DNA from: Allobaileyella intestinalis | Lineage (GTDB): Bacteria > Bacillota > Clostridia > Peptostreptococcales > Anaerovoracaceae | Length of the DNA: 64,000 nt | Direction: 5' to 3' | NCBI RefSeq assembly: GCF_009695865.1 | Contig: NZ_VUNB01000003.1 | Location: 248,001 to 312,000 of the forward strand | Shown: positions 53,707 through 61,104 of the stretch, piece after piece | Layout of the letters: every line of letters starts with the position of its first letter | How positions within the stretch are numbered: the first letter of the stretch is position 1 | Program-made: the position numbers and the translations under genes | The notes under the pieces: generated by a model | Seen by the model: only the letters and a program-made list of their open reading frames with translations | What the model was told of the DNA's origin: nothing | Databases searched by the model: none

Positions 53707-54693
53707 ATGGCTGGCATGAAATGGATAAAGCTTTCGACCAATATCTTTGATGACGAGAAGATACTGCTCATTGAAACCCTTCCAGAGCACGACTCGATAC
53801 TCGTCATCTGGTTCAAGCTCCTCTGCCTTGCTGGAAAGCACTGCACCGACGGCATCTTTCTCATGAACGACCGGATTCCCTACACGGACGAGATGCTGGC
53901 TGCGATATTCCGCCGGCCGCTGAACACCATCCGCCTTGCGCTCGCCACCTTCGAGCAGTACGGCATGATTGAAATCATCAACGACACCATCACGATGCCG
54001 AACTGGGAAAAGCACCAGAACATCGAAGCGATGGACCGGAAGAAGGCCGCCGACCGCGAGCGGCAGCGCCGCTTCCGAGAGAAGCAGCGCGAGCAGCTTA
54101 TGGGCGGCGAGCTGATGATTGGGCAGGGGCTTCCCCGAAACGACGAAGGCGAGCTGCTCCTTGGGGAGACCCAACCGAACCCGGCGGACAGTGAAGAAAC
54201 GATGAAGGCAGGGCATGAAGAAATAGTGGAGTCGTGTGCAGCAAATTGTGGAGGAAAGATGGAGACAGGCAGCATTTCCCCAGCTCAGAGGGGTGTCACG
54301 CGTGACATACGCGTTAGTCACGCTCCCGTCACGCATACAGATGTAGATGAAGATGAAGAAAAAGAACATCTATCTCCATCTACAGCTGTAAGGACGGCTC
54401 CATCTCTGGAAGAGGTTCAGGAGTACTTTCACTCACACGGACTCTCCGTGGATGCGCGGAGGTTCTTTGAGGTCAACGAAAAGCGCGGCTGGGTCACTAA
54501 GAACGGCAGGCCGGTGGATGACTGGAAGAAGCTGGCGGAGACGTGGAATCTGCATGAGAAGCCGGCCCGTGCATCCCTGCCGTCTGGTGGCAGGACCCCC
54601 GCTTCGCGTGTTCCGACTCCCGAGGAGATTATGCGCAGGTACGGGTGCAGCCGGGAGCAGGCGGTGCAGATGCTTGAAGAGGACCTTTATTAA
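53707..54693 (+). CDS. Phage-type replisome organizer
   Basis: A 328-residue replication initiator-like protein. Residues 1-110 (MKWIKLSTNIFDDEKILLIE, then FRRPLNTIRLALATFEQYGMIEI) match the phage replisome organizer N-terminal domain, a winged-helix DNA-binding module. A charged linker follows (AADRERQRRFREKQRE), and the C-terminal part has a DnaD-like helical stretch (FFEVNEKRGWVTKNGRPV). It would recruit the helicase loader encoded next. This suggests that the excised element replicates. Confidence 0.85.
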   Translation: MAGMKWIKLSTNIFDDEKILLIETLPEHDSILVIWFKLLCLAGKHCTDGIFLMNDRIPYTDEMLAAIFRRPLNTIRLALATFEQYGMIEIINDTITMPNWEKHQNIEAMDRKKAADRERQRRFREKQREQLMGGELMIGQGLPRNDEGELLLGETQPNPADSEETMKAGHEEIVESCAANCGGKMETGSISPAQRGVTRDIRVSHAPVTHTDVDEDEEKEHLSPSTAVRTAPSLEEVQEYFHSHGLSVDARRFFEVNEKRGWVTKNGRPVDDWKKLAETWNLHEKPARASLPSGGRTPASRVPTPEEIMRRYGCSREQAVQMLEEDLY

Positions 54694-54835
54694 AAGAACC
54701 CCGCAGGAGCCTGTCAGGACGCATTTGACGCCCTGTTTCTCCCCCACATGAGGGGAAACACATGGCGTGGGCGGTTAACCCCACAGAACGGCTCTGAGCG
54801 TCTTGTCGGGCGATGTGGCAGAAAGGACAGCAGGT
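54694..54835 (+). other. Leader before the helicase-loader gene
   Basis: 142 bases holding a short hairpin (GTGGG/CCCAC around 54768-54783) and the box CCCCACAGAACGG (54779-54791), which nearly repeats the CCCCGCAGAACGG of the ardC terminator. Short frames start at ATG 54748 and ATG 54762 (the latter is 11 codons, MAWAVNPTERL). The ribosome site GCAGAAAGGAC ends the leader. Confidence 0.4.
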
Positions 54836-55669
54836 ATGGGAACTGAGAAGGAAGGAACGGCTGCCGGTGCAGCCGGCAGGGCGGATTTTCGGAACGAGGA
54901 CGGCATCCTCATCTGCGGGGTCTGCGGGAAGCCGAAGGAAATGCGCCTTCCCCCGATTTTTGATGAAAAGGAAGGACACATTGTCCATGTTCTCTGCGAC
55001 TGCGAGAAAAGGAGGGAGCGGGAGCGGGAGGAGCAGGAGAAGCGGAAGGCCCTCGCCGAGAGGGCGGAGCGGCTTCGCAACGAATGTTTCCCGAACAGCG
55101 GGTTCTACAAGGTCTGCACCTTCCAGAAGGACGATGGGCGCAACCCGTTTCAGTCATCTGCCTGCCAGAGATTTGCTGCGACCTTCGACAGGCAGGACCC
55201 GAACGGCCTTCTGCTCTGGGGAGACGTGGGGACCGGCAAGTCGTTCATGTCCTCCTGCATCGCCAACGCTGTCATCGACCTCGGGTTTAGCGCGTTGCAG
55301 ACGGATATCGGTTACATCGTGTCCACCATGGAATCGTCCTTCGAGGACCGGAGAAGAAATCTCGACCGGATTCTGGGCACGGACCTGCTGCTCATTGAAG
55401 ACCTCGGCACGCAGCGCTGCACGGAGTACATGATGGAGCACGTGTTCACGGTTGTCGATGGCCGTTATAAGAACGGGAAGCCGATGGTGATTACCACGAA
55501 CTTTACGCTGAATCGAATCTCCCATGCGAGGAGCGAGGACCCTTGGTGCCGCGTATTCGACCGCATCTTGGAGCGGTGCTTTCCCATCGAGTTCAAAGGA
55601 ACGAACCGCCGCCGCGAGAACGGTCTGGAAATGCGGAAGGCGATGAGGAAGAAGCTGGGCATCGAGTAG
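54836..55669 (+). CDS. DnaC/IstB-like helicase loader ATPase
   Basis: A 277-residue AAA+ ATPase. Four cysteines in CGVCGK and CDCE (residues about 28-63) probably bind zinc; Walker A GDVGTGKS is at residues 129-136, Walker B at LLLIEDLG, and a sensor segment is VITTNFTLNRI. It would load the replicative helicase at the origin recognised by the replisome organizer encoded upstream. ATG 54836 has GAAAGGAC upstream. Confidence 0.9.
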   Translation: MGTEKEGTAAGAAGRADFRNEDGILICGVCGKPKEMRLPPIFDEKEGHIVHVLCDCEKRREREREEQEKRKALAERAERLRNECFPNSGFYKVCTFQKDDGRNPFQSSACQRFAATFDRQDPNGLLLWGDVGTGKSFMSSCIANAVIDLGFSALQTDIGYIVSTMESSFEDRRRNLDRILGTDLLLIEDLGTQRCTEYMMEHVFTVVDGRYKNGKPMVITTNFTLNRISHARSEDPWCRVFDRILERCFPIEFKGTNRRRENGLEMRKAMRKKLGIE

Positions 55670-55724
55670 CACCGGAAGGCTCTCTGCCGGGTTCCTGCAA
55701 TCGCAAAATCCGTCCTAGCTTCAA

Positions 55725-55765
55725 GAAGCGTCCCTGCGGAAATCCCGCCGGGACGCTTCTGTTTT
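55725..55765 (+). terminator. Intrinsic terminator after the replication genes
   Basis: GAAGCGTCCC pairs with GGGACGCTTC and is extended inside by GCGG/CCGC around AAATC, followed by TGTTTTC. It separates the replication pair from the excision/integration module. Confidence 0.88.
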
Positions 55766-55826
55766 CAGACACTTTGGCAAAAACGCTCCTTGATTCCGTG
55801 AACTAAGTGAAGAAAGGAGGAACCAA

Positions 55827-56270
55827 ATGATATCTGACAATGAGAAAAAGGCGGTCGTGCAGATGTTCTGCGCCTTCTGCAAGAAGACTCTGAAAAACGC
55901 GCGGACGGACCTGATGCGCGAGATGGCAAAGAACCAACGGAGGGAGAAGCTGTTTTCCGAGATGAGCGAAGCGGAACTCAATCGTCTCCGCGTCCCGGAC
56001 GAGCAGGCGTTTCCGCCGGCTGAGGTTGTTTTCGAGGTCTGCGGGCTTTCCATCGGGGTTGTGGATGAAGAGCTTGCGGACGCGCTGGCGGTGTTGCAGG
56101 AGGATGACCGGTCCATCGTACTTCTCTCCTACTTCGCTGGATGGACAGACAAGCGCATCGCGTCCTTTTTGGGCCGCCCCCGCTCCACCGTCCAGTATCG
56201 CAGGTTTAAGGCACTTCGACAGCTGCGCATGCTGTTGAGGGGAGAGGAGGTTGACGATGTTGACGTATGA
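55827..56270 (+). CDS. Sigma-70 region 4-like regulator (Tn916 Orf7-like)
   Basis: A 147-residue protein. The C-terminal 60 residues (LQEDDRSIVLLSYFAGWTDKRIASFLGRPRSTVQYRRFKALRQL, in parts) form a sigma region 4 helix-turn-helix. In Tn916 a similar protein (Orf7) with its neighbour Orf8 controls transfer genes. AAAGGAGG precedes the ATG. Its end overlaps the next gene by 14 bases, so the pair is translationally coupled. Confidence 0.8.
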   Translation: MISDNEKKAVVQMFCAFCKKTLKNARTDLMREMAKNQRREKLFSEMSEAELNRLRVPDEQAFPPAEVVFEVCGLSIGVVDEELADALAVLQEDDRSIVLLSYFAGWTDKRIASFLGRPRSTVQYRRFKALRQLRMLLRGEEVDDVDV

Positions 56271-56466
56271 GACCGTGGCCGCCGCCACAAAAGGCTGCCT
56301 GCTGGAAACAACGGAAGTGCTGGACTACTTTGACGGGTTCATTGACCGGCTTTGCACCCATTCCTTCATGGACGCCGCCGGTCATGTGGAGCGCGGGGTT
56401 GACATGTACATGAAATCCTACCTTCAGGGAAAGCTCCTCCGCGCGATTCTGCGTTTCAAGGTGTGA
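56257..56466 (+). CDS. Small helix-turn-helix protein (Tn916 Orf8-like)
   Basis: A 69-residue protein starting MLTYETVAAATKG with a second half GHVERGVDMYMKSYLQGKLLRAIL. The pattern (short helix, Y-F-D-G-F-I-D segment, recognition helix) matches the HTH proteins that follow the sigma-like gene in Tn916-type elements. ATG 56257 is chosen since GGAGAGGAGG ends six bases upstream; a TTG at 56251 is in frame but too close. Confidence 0.75.
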   Translation: MLTYETVAAATKGCLLETTEVLDYFDGFIDRLCTHSFMDAAGHVERGVDMYMKSYLQGKLLRAILRFKV

Positions 56467-56481
56467 GGAAAGGAGGACACG

Positions 56482-56679
56482 ATGAAGGCAGAGGTGCCGA
56501 TTTGGGAAAAGTCCAACCTGACATTGGAGGAAGCCGCCGCCTACTCCGGCATCGGGACCGGGAAGCTGCGGCAAATCACGGATGACGAGAACTGCAAGTT
56601 CGTGCTCTGGAACGGCAGCAAGCGCCTGATAAAGCGCCGCCTGCTCGACGAGTACCTTGCGAAGAGCTATTCCATTTGA
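56482..56679 (+). CDS. xis: Excisionase
   Basis: A 65-residue winged-helix DNA-bending protein of the Tn916 Xis type: VPIWEKSNLTLEEAAAYSGIGTGKLRQ, in parts, followed by FVLWNGSKRLIKRRLLDEYL. It would bind near the element ends and steer the integrase to excision. AGGAAAGGAGG precedes the ATG. It lies 101 bases before int, the usual xis-int order. Confidence 0.9.
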   Translation: MKAEVPIWEKSNLTLEEAAAYSGIGTGKLRQITDDENCKFVLWNGSKRLIKRRLLDEYLAKSYSI

Positions 56680-56707
56680 CCATTCTTTCAGGGATATTTC
56701 AGAAAGC

Positions 56708-56756
56708 TGGACGTAGAAGCACGTGCTTGGTAAAATAAAAGCAGGTACGTGCTTCT
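56708..56756 (+). promoter_or_regulatory. Possible int promoter with palindromic operator
   Basis: TGGACG (56708-56713), a 17-base spacer and TAAAAT (56731-56736). The spacer holds the 12-base palindrome AAGCACGTGCTT (56717-56728), and TACGTGCTTCT recurs at 56746-56756, so AGAAGCACGT and ACGTGCTTCT are also an inverted pair. A repressor dimer, or an RNA hairpin in xis readthrough transcripts, could regulate int here. Confidence 0.45.
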
Positions 56757-56780
56757 GTCTTGTGGAAAGGAGACCACAGG

Positions 56781-58010
56781 ATGGAAAGACGGAAAGATAA
56801 CAAACACAGAGTTTTGAAGGAGGGAGAATACCAGAGGAAGAACCAGACCTACGAGTATCGCTGGAAGGACGGGACGGGCGTAAGCCATTCCGTCTATGCA
56901 AAGTCACTGGACGAGCTACGCGAGAAGGAAAACGCGGTCCGGAAGGACTCGCTTGACCACATCCGGGCAGACGCGAAAAACCTGACGATAAATGACCTGT
57001 TCGGCATGTGGAAGAAGCTGAAACGCGGGCTGAAAGATAATACGTTCTGCAATTACTGCTACATGTACACCGAGTTTGTCTCGACGGGGTTTGGCGAGCG
57101 CAGGATTCAGGACTTGAAACGGTCGGATGTGCGGAACTTCTACAACAGCCTCTCCGACAACCGGGGACTCAAGTCGGCAACCATCGACAACGTTCATACG
57201 GTCCTCCATCAGGTGTTGCAGGTGGGAGTTGAGGACGATTACCTCCGCTATAACCCGTCAGACAATGCCCTCCGGGAGCTGAAGAAGGCACATGCAGGCG
57301 ATGGCTTGAAGCGCAGGGCCTTAACACAGGAGCAGCAGGAGCTTCTGGAACGGTTTCTGAAAAAGCCGGGACCGATGCATCACTGGTACCCGATTGTAGA
57401 GGGCATGCTCTGGACGGGCATGAGGGTCGGCGAGATTACCGGCCTGCGCTGGGAAGATGTTGACTTCGAGAAGAATGAAATCTCGGTCAACCATACCCTT
57501 GTCTACTATTCGCATCGGCAGGAAAACACCGTCTGCACCTTTGCCATCAACACGCCAAAGACAAAGGCGGGGGAAAGAATCATTCCGATGGTTCCGAGGG
57601 TTCGGGAAGCCTTTCTGGAAGAGAAGCAGTTGCAGAAAGAGTTTGGGATAACCTGCAAGTCCGTCATTGACGGATATACCAACTTTGTTTTTCTGAATCG
57701 CTTCGGCGAGGTGTATCACCAAAGCACAGTGAACAAGGCCCTCCGCCGGATAATCCGCGATTGCAACTTCGAGGTGCTGGACAATGCTGCCAATAACGCC
57801 AACCCGGTTCTGCTGCCACATTTCAGCTGCCACTACCTGCGACATACATTCGCAACAAGAATGGTGGAGCAGGGAGTAAACGTGAAGGTAATGCAGGACG
57901 TTCTGGGGCACGCAGACGCGCAAACGACGATGAACATTTACGCGGACGTGACAAAGGACCTGCGGGACCGTGAGTTGCGGAATTTCTCCGATTCGTTTGG
58001 TAAAAAGTGA
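56781..58010 (+). CDS. int: Tyrosine integrase, Tn916 family
   Basis: A 409-residue recombinase that inserts and excises the element. Residues 1-55 (RRKDNKHRVLKEGEYQRK, then YEYRWKDG) resemble the AP2-like arm-binding domain of Tn916 Int; a SAM-like core-binding domain (60-170) follows; the catalytic domain shows R215 in TGMRVGEITGLRW, H351-x-x-R354 in CHYLRHT, H377 in LGHADA and the nucleophile Y387 in MNIYADV. All catalytic residues are present, so it should be active. AAAGGAGACC gives the start. Confidence 0.95.
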   Translation: MERRKDNKHRVLKEGEYQRKNQTYEYRWKDGTGVSHSVYAKSLDELREKENAVRKDSLDHIRADAKNLTINDLFGMWKKLKRGLKDNTFCNYCYMYTEFVSTGFGERRIQDLKRSDVRNFYNSLSDNRGLKSATIDNVHTVLHQVLQVGVEDDYLRYNPSDNALRELKKAHAGDGLKRRALTQEQQELLERFLKKPGPMHHWYPIVEGMLWTGMRVGEITGLRWEDVDFEKNEISVNHTLVYYSHRQENTVCTFAINTPKTKAGERIIPMVPRVREAFLEEKQLQKEFGITCKSVIDGYTNFVFLNRFGEVYHQSTVNKALRRIIRDCNFEVLDNAANNANPVLLPHFSCHYLRHTFATRMVEQGVNVKVMQDVLGHADAQTTMNIYADVTKDLRDRELRNFSDSFGKK

Positions 58011-58015
58011 CGCTT

Positions 58016-58042
58016 ACCAACGGATTACCAACGATTTACCAA
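58016..58042 (+). repeat. Right-end ACCAA arm-type repeats, 11-bp period
   Basis: ACCAA at 58016, 58027 and 58038, each in the context TTACCAA and exactly 11 bases apart, i.e. on one face of the helix. The last 18 bases equal 30388-30405. They start six bases after the int stop and lie about 105 bases inside the right boundary. Confidence 0.7.
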
Positions 58043-58147
58043 AAGTTATGGAGAGATACGAACGCGTGTGAAATTTGTCCCCGCCGAAGGACCTCTGGAC
58101 GGGCAGTGATGGAGGGATATGAAGGGTTACAAAGTTCAGGGGCACGT

Positions 58148-58177
58148 CTCCCGACCATGAAGCCTGAAAGCAAATAA
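58148..58177 (+). pseudogene. lysS: Displaced native 3' end of lysS, with right attachment core (attR)
   Basis: In frame this reads L-PTMKPESK-stop, the usual ending of class II LysRS. Bases 58148-58162 (CTCCCGACCATGAAG) match the lysS segment 30316-30330 at 13 of 15 positions. This is the tail cut off from lysS by the insertion; it has no start or promoter and is not translated as such. Confidence 0.78.
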
Positions 58178-58520
58178 CCCGCTGCATGGTGATGCAGCTA
58201 CCTTAAGAATTGATAATCCCACTGTGCACTGCAAAGATCTGCCACGGAAAACCCGGGAACTTCTTTGCAGGCTGAACAGCGGGATTTTCGTTTGGAATAT
58301 TGGAATATCTGCGGGATAGGAAAAATCACAGATTCTGATTCAACAGTTCGAACCTCGGTCACCCGTAAACACCCGCAGGCATTACCGCAATCGCCCGCAA
58401 AAACCATAACAGGAAGAATAAACTGACTCTTTCTGAAAGAATACAGTTTATAACTAAATATACAAACGAATTTGCAAATAAATGTACCGAAATACCCATG
58501 GGGGAGGGGTATAATGCAAT
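58178..58520 (+). other. Native intergenic region downstream of lysS
   Basis: 343 bases without a gene. A 7-pair hairpin GCTGCAT/ATGCAGC (58181-58198) follows the native lysS stop. A larger fold pairs 58215-58225 with 58276-58286 (one mismatch) and 58229-58237 with 58262-58270 (perfect), followed by TTTTCGTTT, so it may be the original lysS terminator. The rest is AT-rich and leads to GGAGGGG before the next gene. A TATAAT at 58510 lies too close to the start codon to be its promoter. Confidence 0.55.
58215..58290 (+). terminator. Long imperfect hairpin, probable native lysS terminator
   Basis: Outer helix AATCCC-A-CTGT with ACAG-C-GGGATT, inner helix CTGCAAAGA with TCTTTGCAG, a 24-base apical loop and a downstream TTTTCGTTT. 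The size is larger than needed for termination, so a structured RNA is an alternative. Confidence 0.5.
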
Positions 58521-60302
58521 ATGTGTGAAATTTTAACATCAGATTGGAGCAAACCTTTGAGGCGGCAAGGACATTTTTTCTTAGTAGCAGCCATTGCGCT
58601 GACCGTAATATTTTCAGGATGCCCGGCAGCCGGCACACTGGCAGACTCAGGCCTGTCCCTGAAGACCGGCTCCGCGGTTCATACAATCTTTGAGCCTGCA
58701 GGAGCTGTCTACGCTGATACTGAAGACAGCAGCGAAAGGCCTGAAGAGGGAGACTCTTCAGATGCAAAAGGCGCAATCATCACCGACTACGATTATGACA
58801 TTCCGGACACCGAGGGCCTTAGCGACAACGAACTTAAGATAAGCCACCTGATCCGTCAGCAGTTTTCCTGCGATGGCCGCATCTACATGGCCTACGGATC
58901 ATATATCTCCCAGATGGAAAGATACATGAAACAGGATGGAGTTGACCTCAGCGATTCTGAGACAGCAGACGCCATCAGGATGCTGCAGGATCCACAGAAC
59001 GTGCGGACAGGAGCAGCATCAGGGTACTTCTACCAGATAGGAGGCAAACCTGCTAACAAAGACGGTATGGGCGGCACAGACTACGATGGCAAGCTTTTTC
59101 CTGAATTCAGCCAGGATATGGAGCGGTTCTGGGACAAGACTGAATACCACAAATCCGCTTTATACAAGAACAACAAGAAATACATAGAAGAATCCGGCAA
59201 CCATGTTTACGAGAGCCAGACGGCAATGCGCCGGGAACTCAGGGAAGTCATGACCATGAGCCGCGTGTACAACAACACACTGCGCCAGAGGCCGGCCAAC
59301 CCGTCAGTTGCCGCAATTCCAGTTTCAAGTGGAAAAGGAATGATTCTCACTGCCGCAGAAATCGGCCTTCTGATTCTGACGGTCGTTGTTTTTGCGGGGC
59401 TCTGGAAGAAGAGAACACTGATTTTCTTCAATGAGGCATCTCACAGAAGAGCCGGATCTACCCACGAAGGCAGGAAGAAAGCAAGAAAAGCAGCCAGCAC
59501 AGTAATGATCCTTTCAGTAGGACTGAACCTGTGCGTGGCTTTTTCTGGTATTACATATCTGACCACAGCAGCCTCTGACCGGTATGCGGAAGAATCCATG
59601 GACAACAGCGGAGTCTCCCAGCACGCCTACACCATTTTCAGAGACGACGTACACAACTATCTGAAATCCAGGAAGATTCCACAGAACTCCCTGGACATCG
59701 CCCTGACATACAGGGATTTCAGCCTGGATCAGACATCAGGAATCCAGTGGTCCCAGCCAAAGCAGGGAAAAACCTCGAAGGCCAATGGTGAGGCCACTGA
59801 AGCAGTGCTACCTGAGTCAGTAGAGGGCCAGCTCCAGCTTATGGCATATATTTCGAAGAACGACAACAATACCCTGAGAGCAGACCTGCTGAACATCTAC
59901 AGAAAGGATTTGTCCACAGACGGAGGTACAGTCATCGCTCAGCTGAGAGACGATGTAAGCCACAGATTCATGGTTCCTCTCATTTTGGGTGTTGTGAACC
60001 TGATTCTGGGAATACTGATACTCCTTTCAGAACACCACTACCTTCACCGGGGAATAAAAGAACTGACCAGAGGACTGGCCCTGGGCCTGGGACTCTGGAC
60101 CCTGGCACTGGGATTTTTCACAATAACGAAACCATATCAGTCACTGGCTCTTAAGTCCGATGACGGCTATGTGCTCTGGAACACCATGATGAGCGGAGCT
60201 ACAACCACAATGCTTGCTCTCCTTGGAGGAGGGGCAGTCATTACCATCATTCTGGGGTTTGTCAGCAGGCAGATGAGGAAAAACAAGATTAGAAACAACT
60301 AA
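58521..60302 (+). CDS. Multi-span membrane protein upstream of the capsule operon
   Basis: A 593-residue protein. A hydrophobic N-terminal helix (VAAIALTVIFSGC) is followed by a large extracytoplasmic part to about residue 275, a helix (AAEIGLLILTVVVFAGLW), a basic cytoplasmic loop (RRAGSTHEGRKKARKAA), another helix (TVMILSVGLNLCVAF), a second outside domain and four C-terminal helices from about 488. I recognise no family. GGAGGGG lies 11 bases before the ATG. It ends 21 bases before cpsB, so it may be part of the polysaccharide operon, perhaps in export or assembly; that is a guess. Confidence 0.6.
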   Translation: MCEILTSDWSKPLRRQGHFFLVAAIALTVIFSGCPAAGTLADSGLSLKTGSAVHTIFEPAGAVYADTEDSSERPEEGDSSDAKGAIITDYDYDIPDTEGLSDNELKISHLIRQQFSCDGRIYMAYGSYISQMERYMKQDGVDLSDSETADAIRMLQDPQNVRTGAASGYFYQIGGKPANKDGMGGTDYDGKLFPEFSQDMERFWDKTEYHKSALYKNNKKYIEESGNHVYESQTAMRRELREVMTMSRVYNNTLRQRPANPSVAAIPVSSGKGMILTAAEIGLLILTVVVFAGLWKKRTLIFFNEASHRRAGSTHEGRKKARKAASTVMILSVGLNLCVAFSGITYLTTAASDRYAEESMDNSGVSQHAYTIFRDDVHNYLKSRKIPQNSLDIALTYRDFSLDQTSGIQWSQPKQGKTSKANGEATEAVLPESVEGQLQLMAYISKNDNNTLRADLLNIYRKDLSTDGGTVIAQLRDDVSHRFMVPLILGVVNLILGILILLSEHHYLHRGIKELTRGLALGLGLWTLALGFFTITKPYQSLALKSDDGYVLWNTMMSGATTTMLALLGGGAVITIILGFVSRQMRKNKIRNN

Positions 60303-60323
60303 TTTACAGCAGAAGGAAAGAAA

Positions 60324-61058
60324 TTGGATAACACTTATATAGCAGATATTCACAGTCACATACTCCCCGGCGTGGACGACGGAGCAAAGGATCCGGAAAC
60401 CTCAGCACGGCTGCTGAGCAAGGCCTACGAGGAAGGAACAAGGATCCTGTTCTTCACACCCCATTACCAGAGAGGACGAAACAAATACAAACCACAGAAT
60501 CTGGACGCCCTGTACAACGCCATCGCAAGAGTAATCGGATCAAGATGGCCGGACATGAAGCTGTACCTGGGCAACGAAGTCTATTATGAGCCTGGCATCA
60601 AGGAAGATCTGAAAGCCGGCCTCATCCATACCATGGCAGGCACAAGATACGTGCTTGTGGAATTCAGCAGGAGTACATCGGTGAAAAATGTTTTCCGGGC
60701 AGTCCGGGAGGTTACGGCCGACGGTCACAAGATGATCGTAGCCCACGTTGAGCGGTATCCGGCCCTGGTGGAAGACCGGGAAAGCATGGAGAAGCTGAAG
60801 GACATGGGCGTGCTTTTTCAGATGAATGCAGAGGCCCTTAGGAAAAAAGGATTCTTCGCCGGCAAGGAGCTTAAGGGAAACGAGGGCCTTGTTTCTCAGG
60901 GCCTCATAAGCTTTATTGGATCAGATTCCCACAGCGTGGACCTGAGGCCGCCGGAGATCGCCTTCGCCGCAGACAGAATCAGAAAGCTTAACCCGGAAAT
61001 GGCAGATCAGATAATTTCCGGAAATGCCCGGGACCTGGTCAGTGGCAAGATCCTGTAA
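60324..61058 (+). CDS. CpsB/CapC-type manganese-dependent tyrosine phosphatase
   Basis: A 244-residue PHP-domain phosphatase that dephosphorylates the CpsD-type kinase and so controls polysaccharide synthesis. DIHSHILPGVDDGAKD carries the first metal ligands; TPHYQ, GNEVYYEP, VAHVERYP and GSDSHSVDLRPP supply the others. The start is TTG at 60324 with GAAGGAAAG before it. The following genes encode the kinase regulator (Wzz) and kinase, the usual order. Confidence 0.9.
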   Translation: MDNTYIADIHSHILPGVDDGAKDPETSARLLSKAYEEGTRILFFTPHYQRGRNKYKPQNLDALYNAIARVIGSRWPDMKLYLGNEVYYEPGIKEDLKAGLIHTMAGTRYVLVEFSRSTSVKNVFRAVREVTADGHKMIVAHVERYPALVEDRESMEKLKDMGVLFQMNAEALRKKGFFAGKELKGNEGLVSQGLISFIGSDSHSVDLRPPEIAFAADRIRKLNPEMADQIISGNARDLVSGKIL

Positions 61059-61104
61059 CATTACTACGACGTTAATTAATTAAACATAAAACAAAGGAAA
61101 GAAC

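Larger units (their letters stand above)
30316..58162. mobile_element. Integrative and conjugative element, Tn916/Tn1549 type, inserted in the lysS 3' end
   Basis: A 27.8-kb element bounded by imperfect 15-bp direct repeats (13 of 15 identical) at 30316-30330 and 58148-58162, both within the codons for LysS residues PTMK. It encodes a type IV secretion system, relaxase and MobC, oriT-like segment, ParA pair, replisome organizer and DnaC-like loader, sigma-like and HTH regulators, Xis and a tyrosine integrase at the right end. GC-ending codons and CGC/CGG arginine contrast with the AGA-rich backbone. All core modules look intact, so autonomous transfer is plausible. Cargo is ardC, a vapD-like gene and unknowns; no antibiotic-resistance gene was seen. 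Confidence 0.9.

Noticed and set aside
58335-58365. TTCGAAC sequence resembling a tRNA T-loop
   Set aside because: The flanking bases cannot form the 5-pair T-stem on either strand, and no acceptor or anticodon arm is nearby.
58200-58400. Riboswitch (cyclic di-GMP, purine, cobalamin or similar) before the capsule genes
   Set aside because: The paired elements are present, but I cannot find the conserved core bases of any class I know. It is kept only as an unclassified hairpin.
58510-58515. TATAAT as promoter of the gene at 58521
   Set aside because: It is six bases from the start codon and has no -35 box at normal spacing; transcripts from it would lack a ribosome site.
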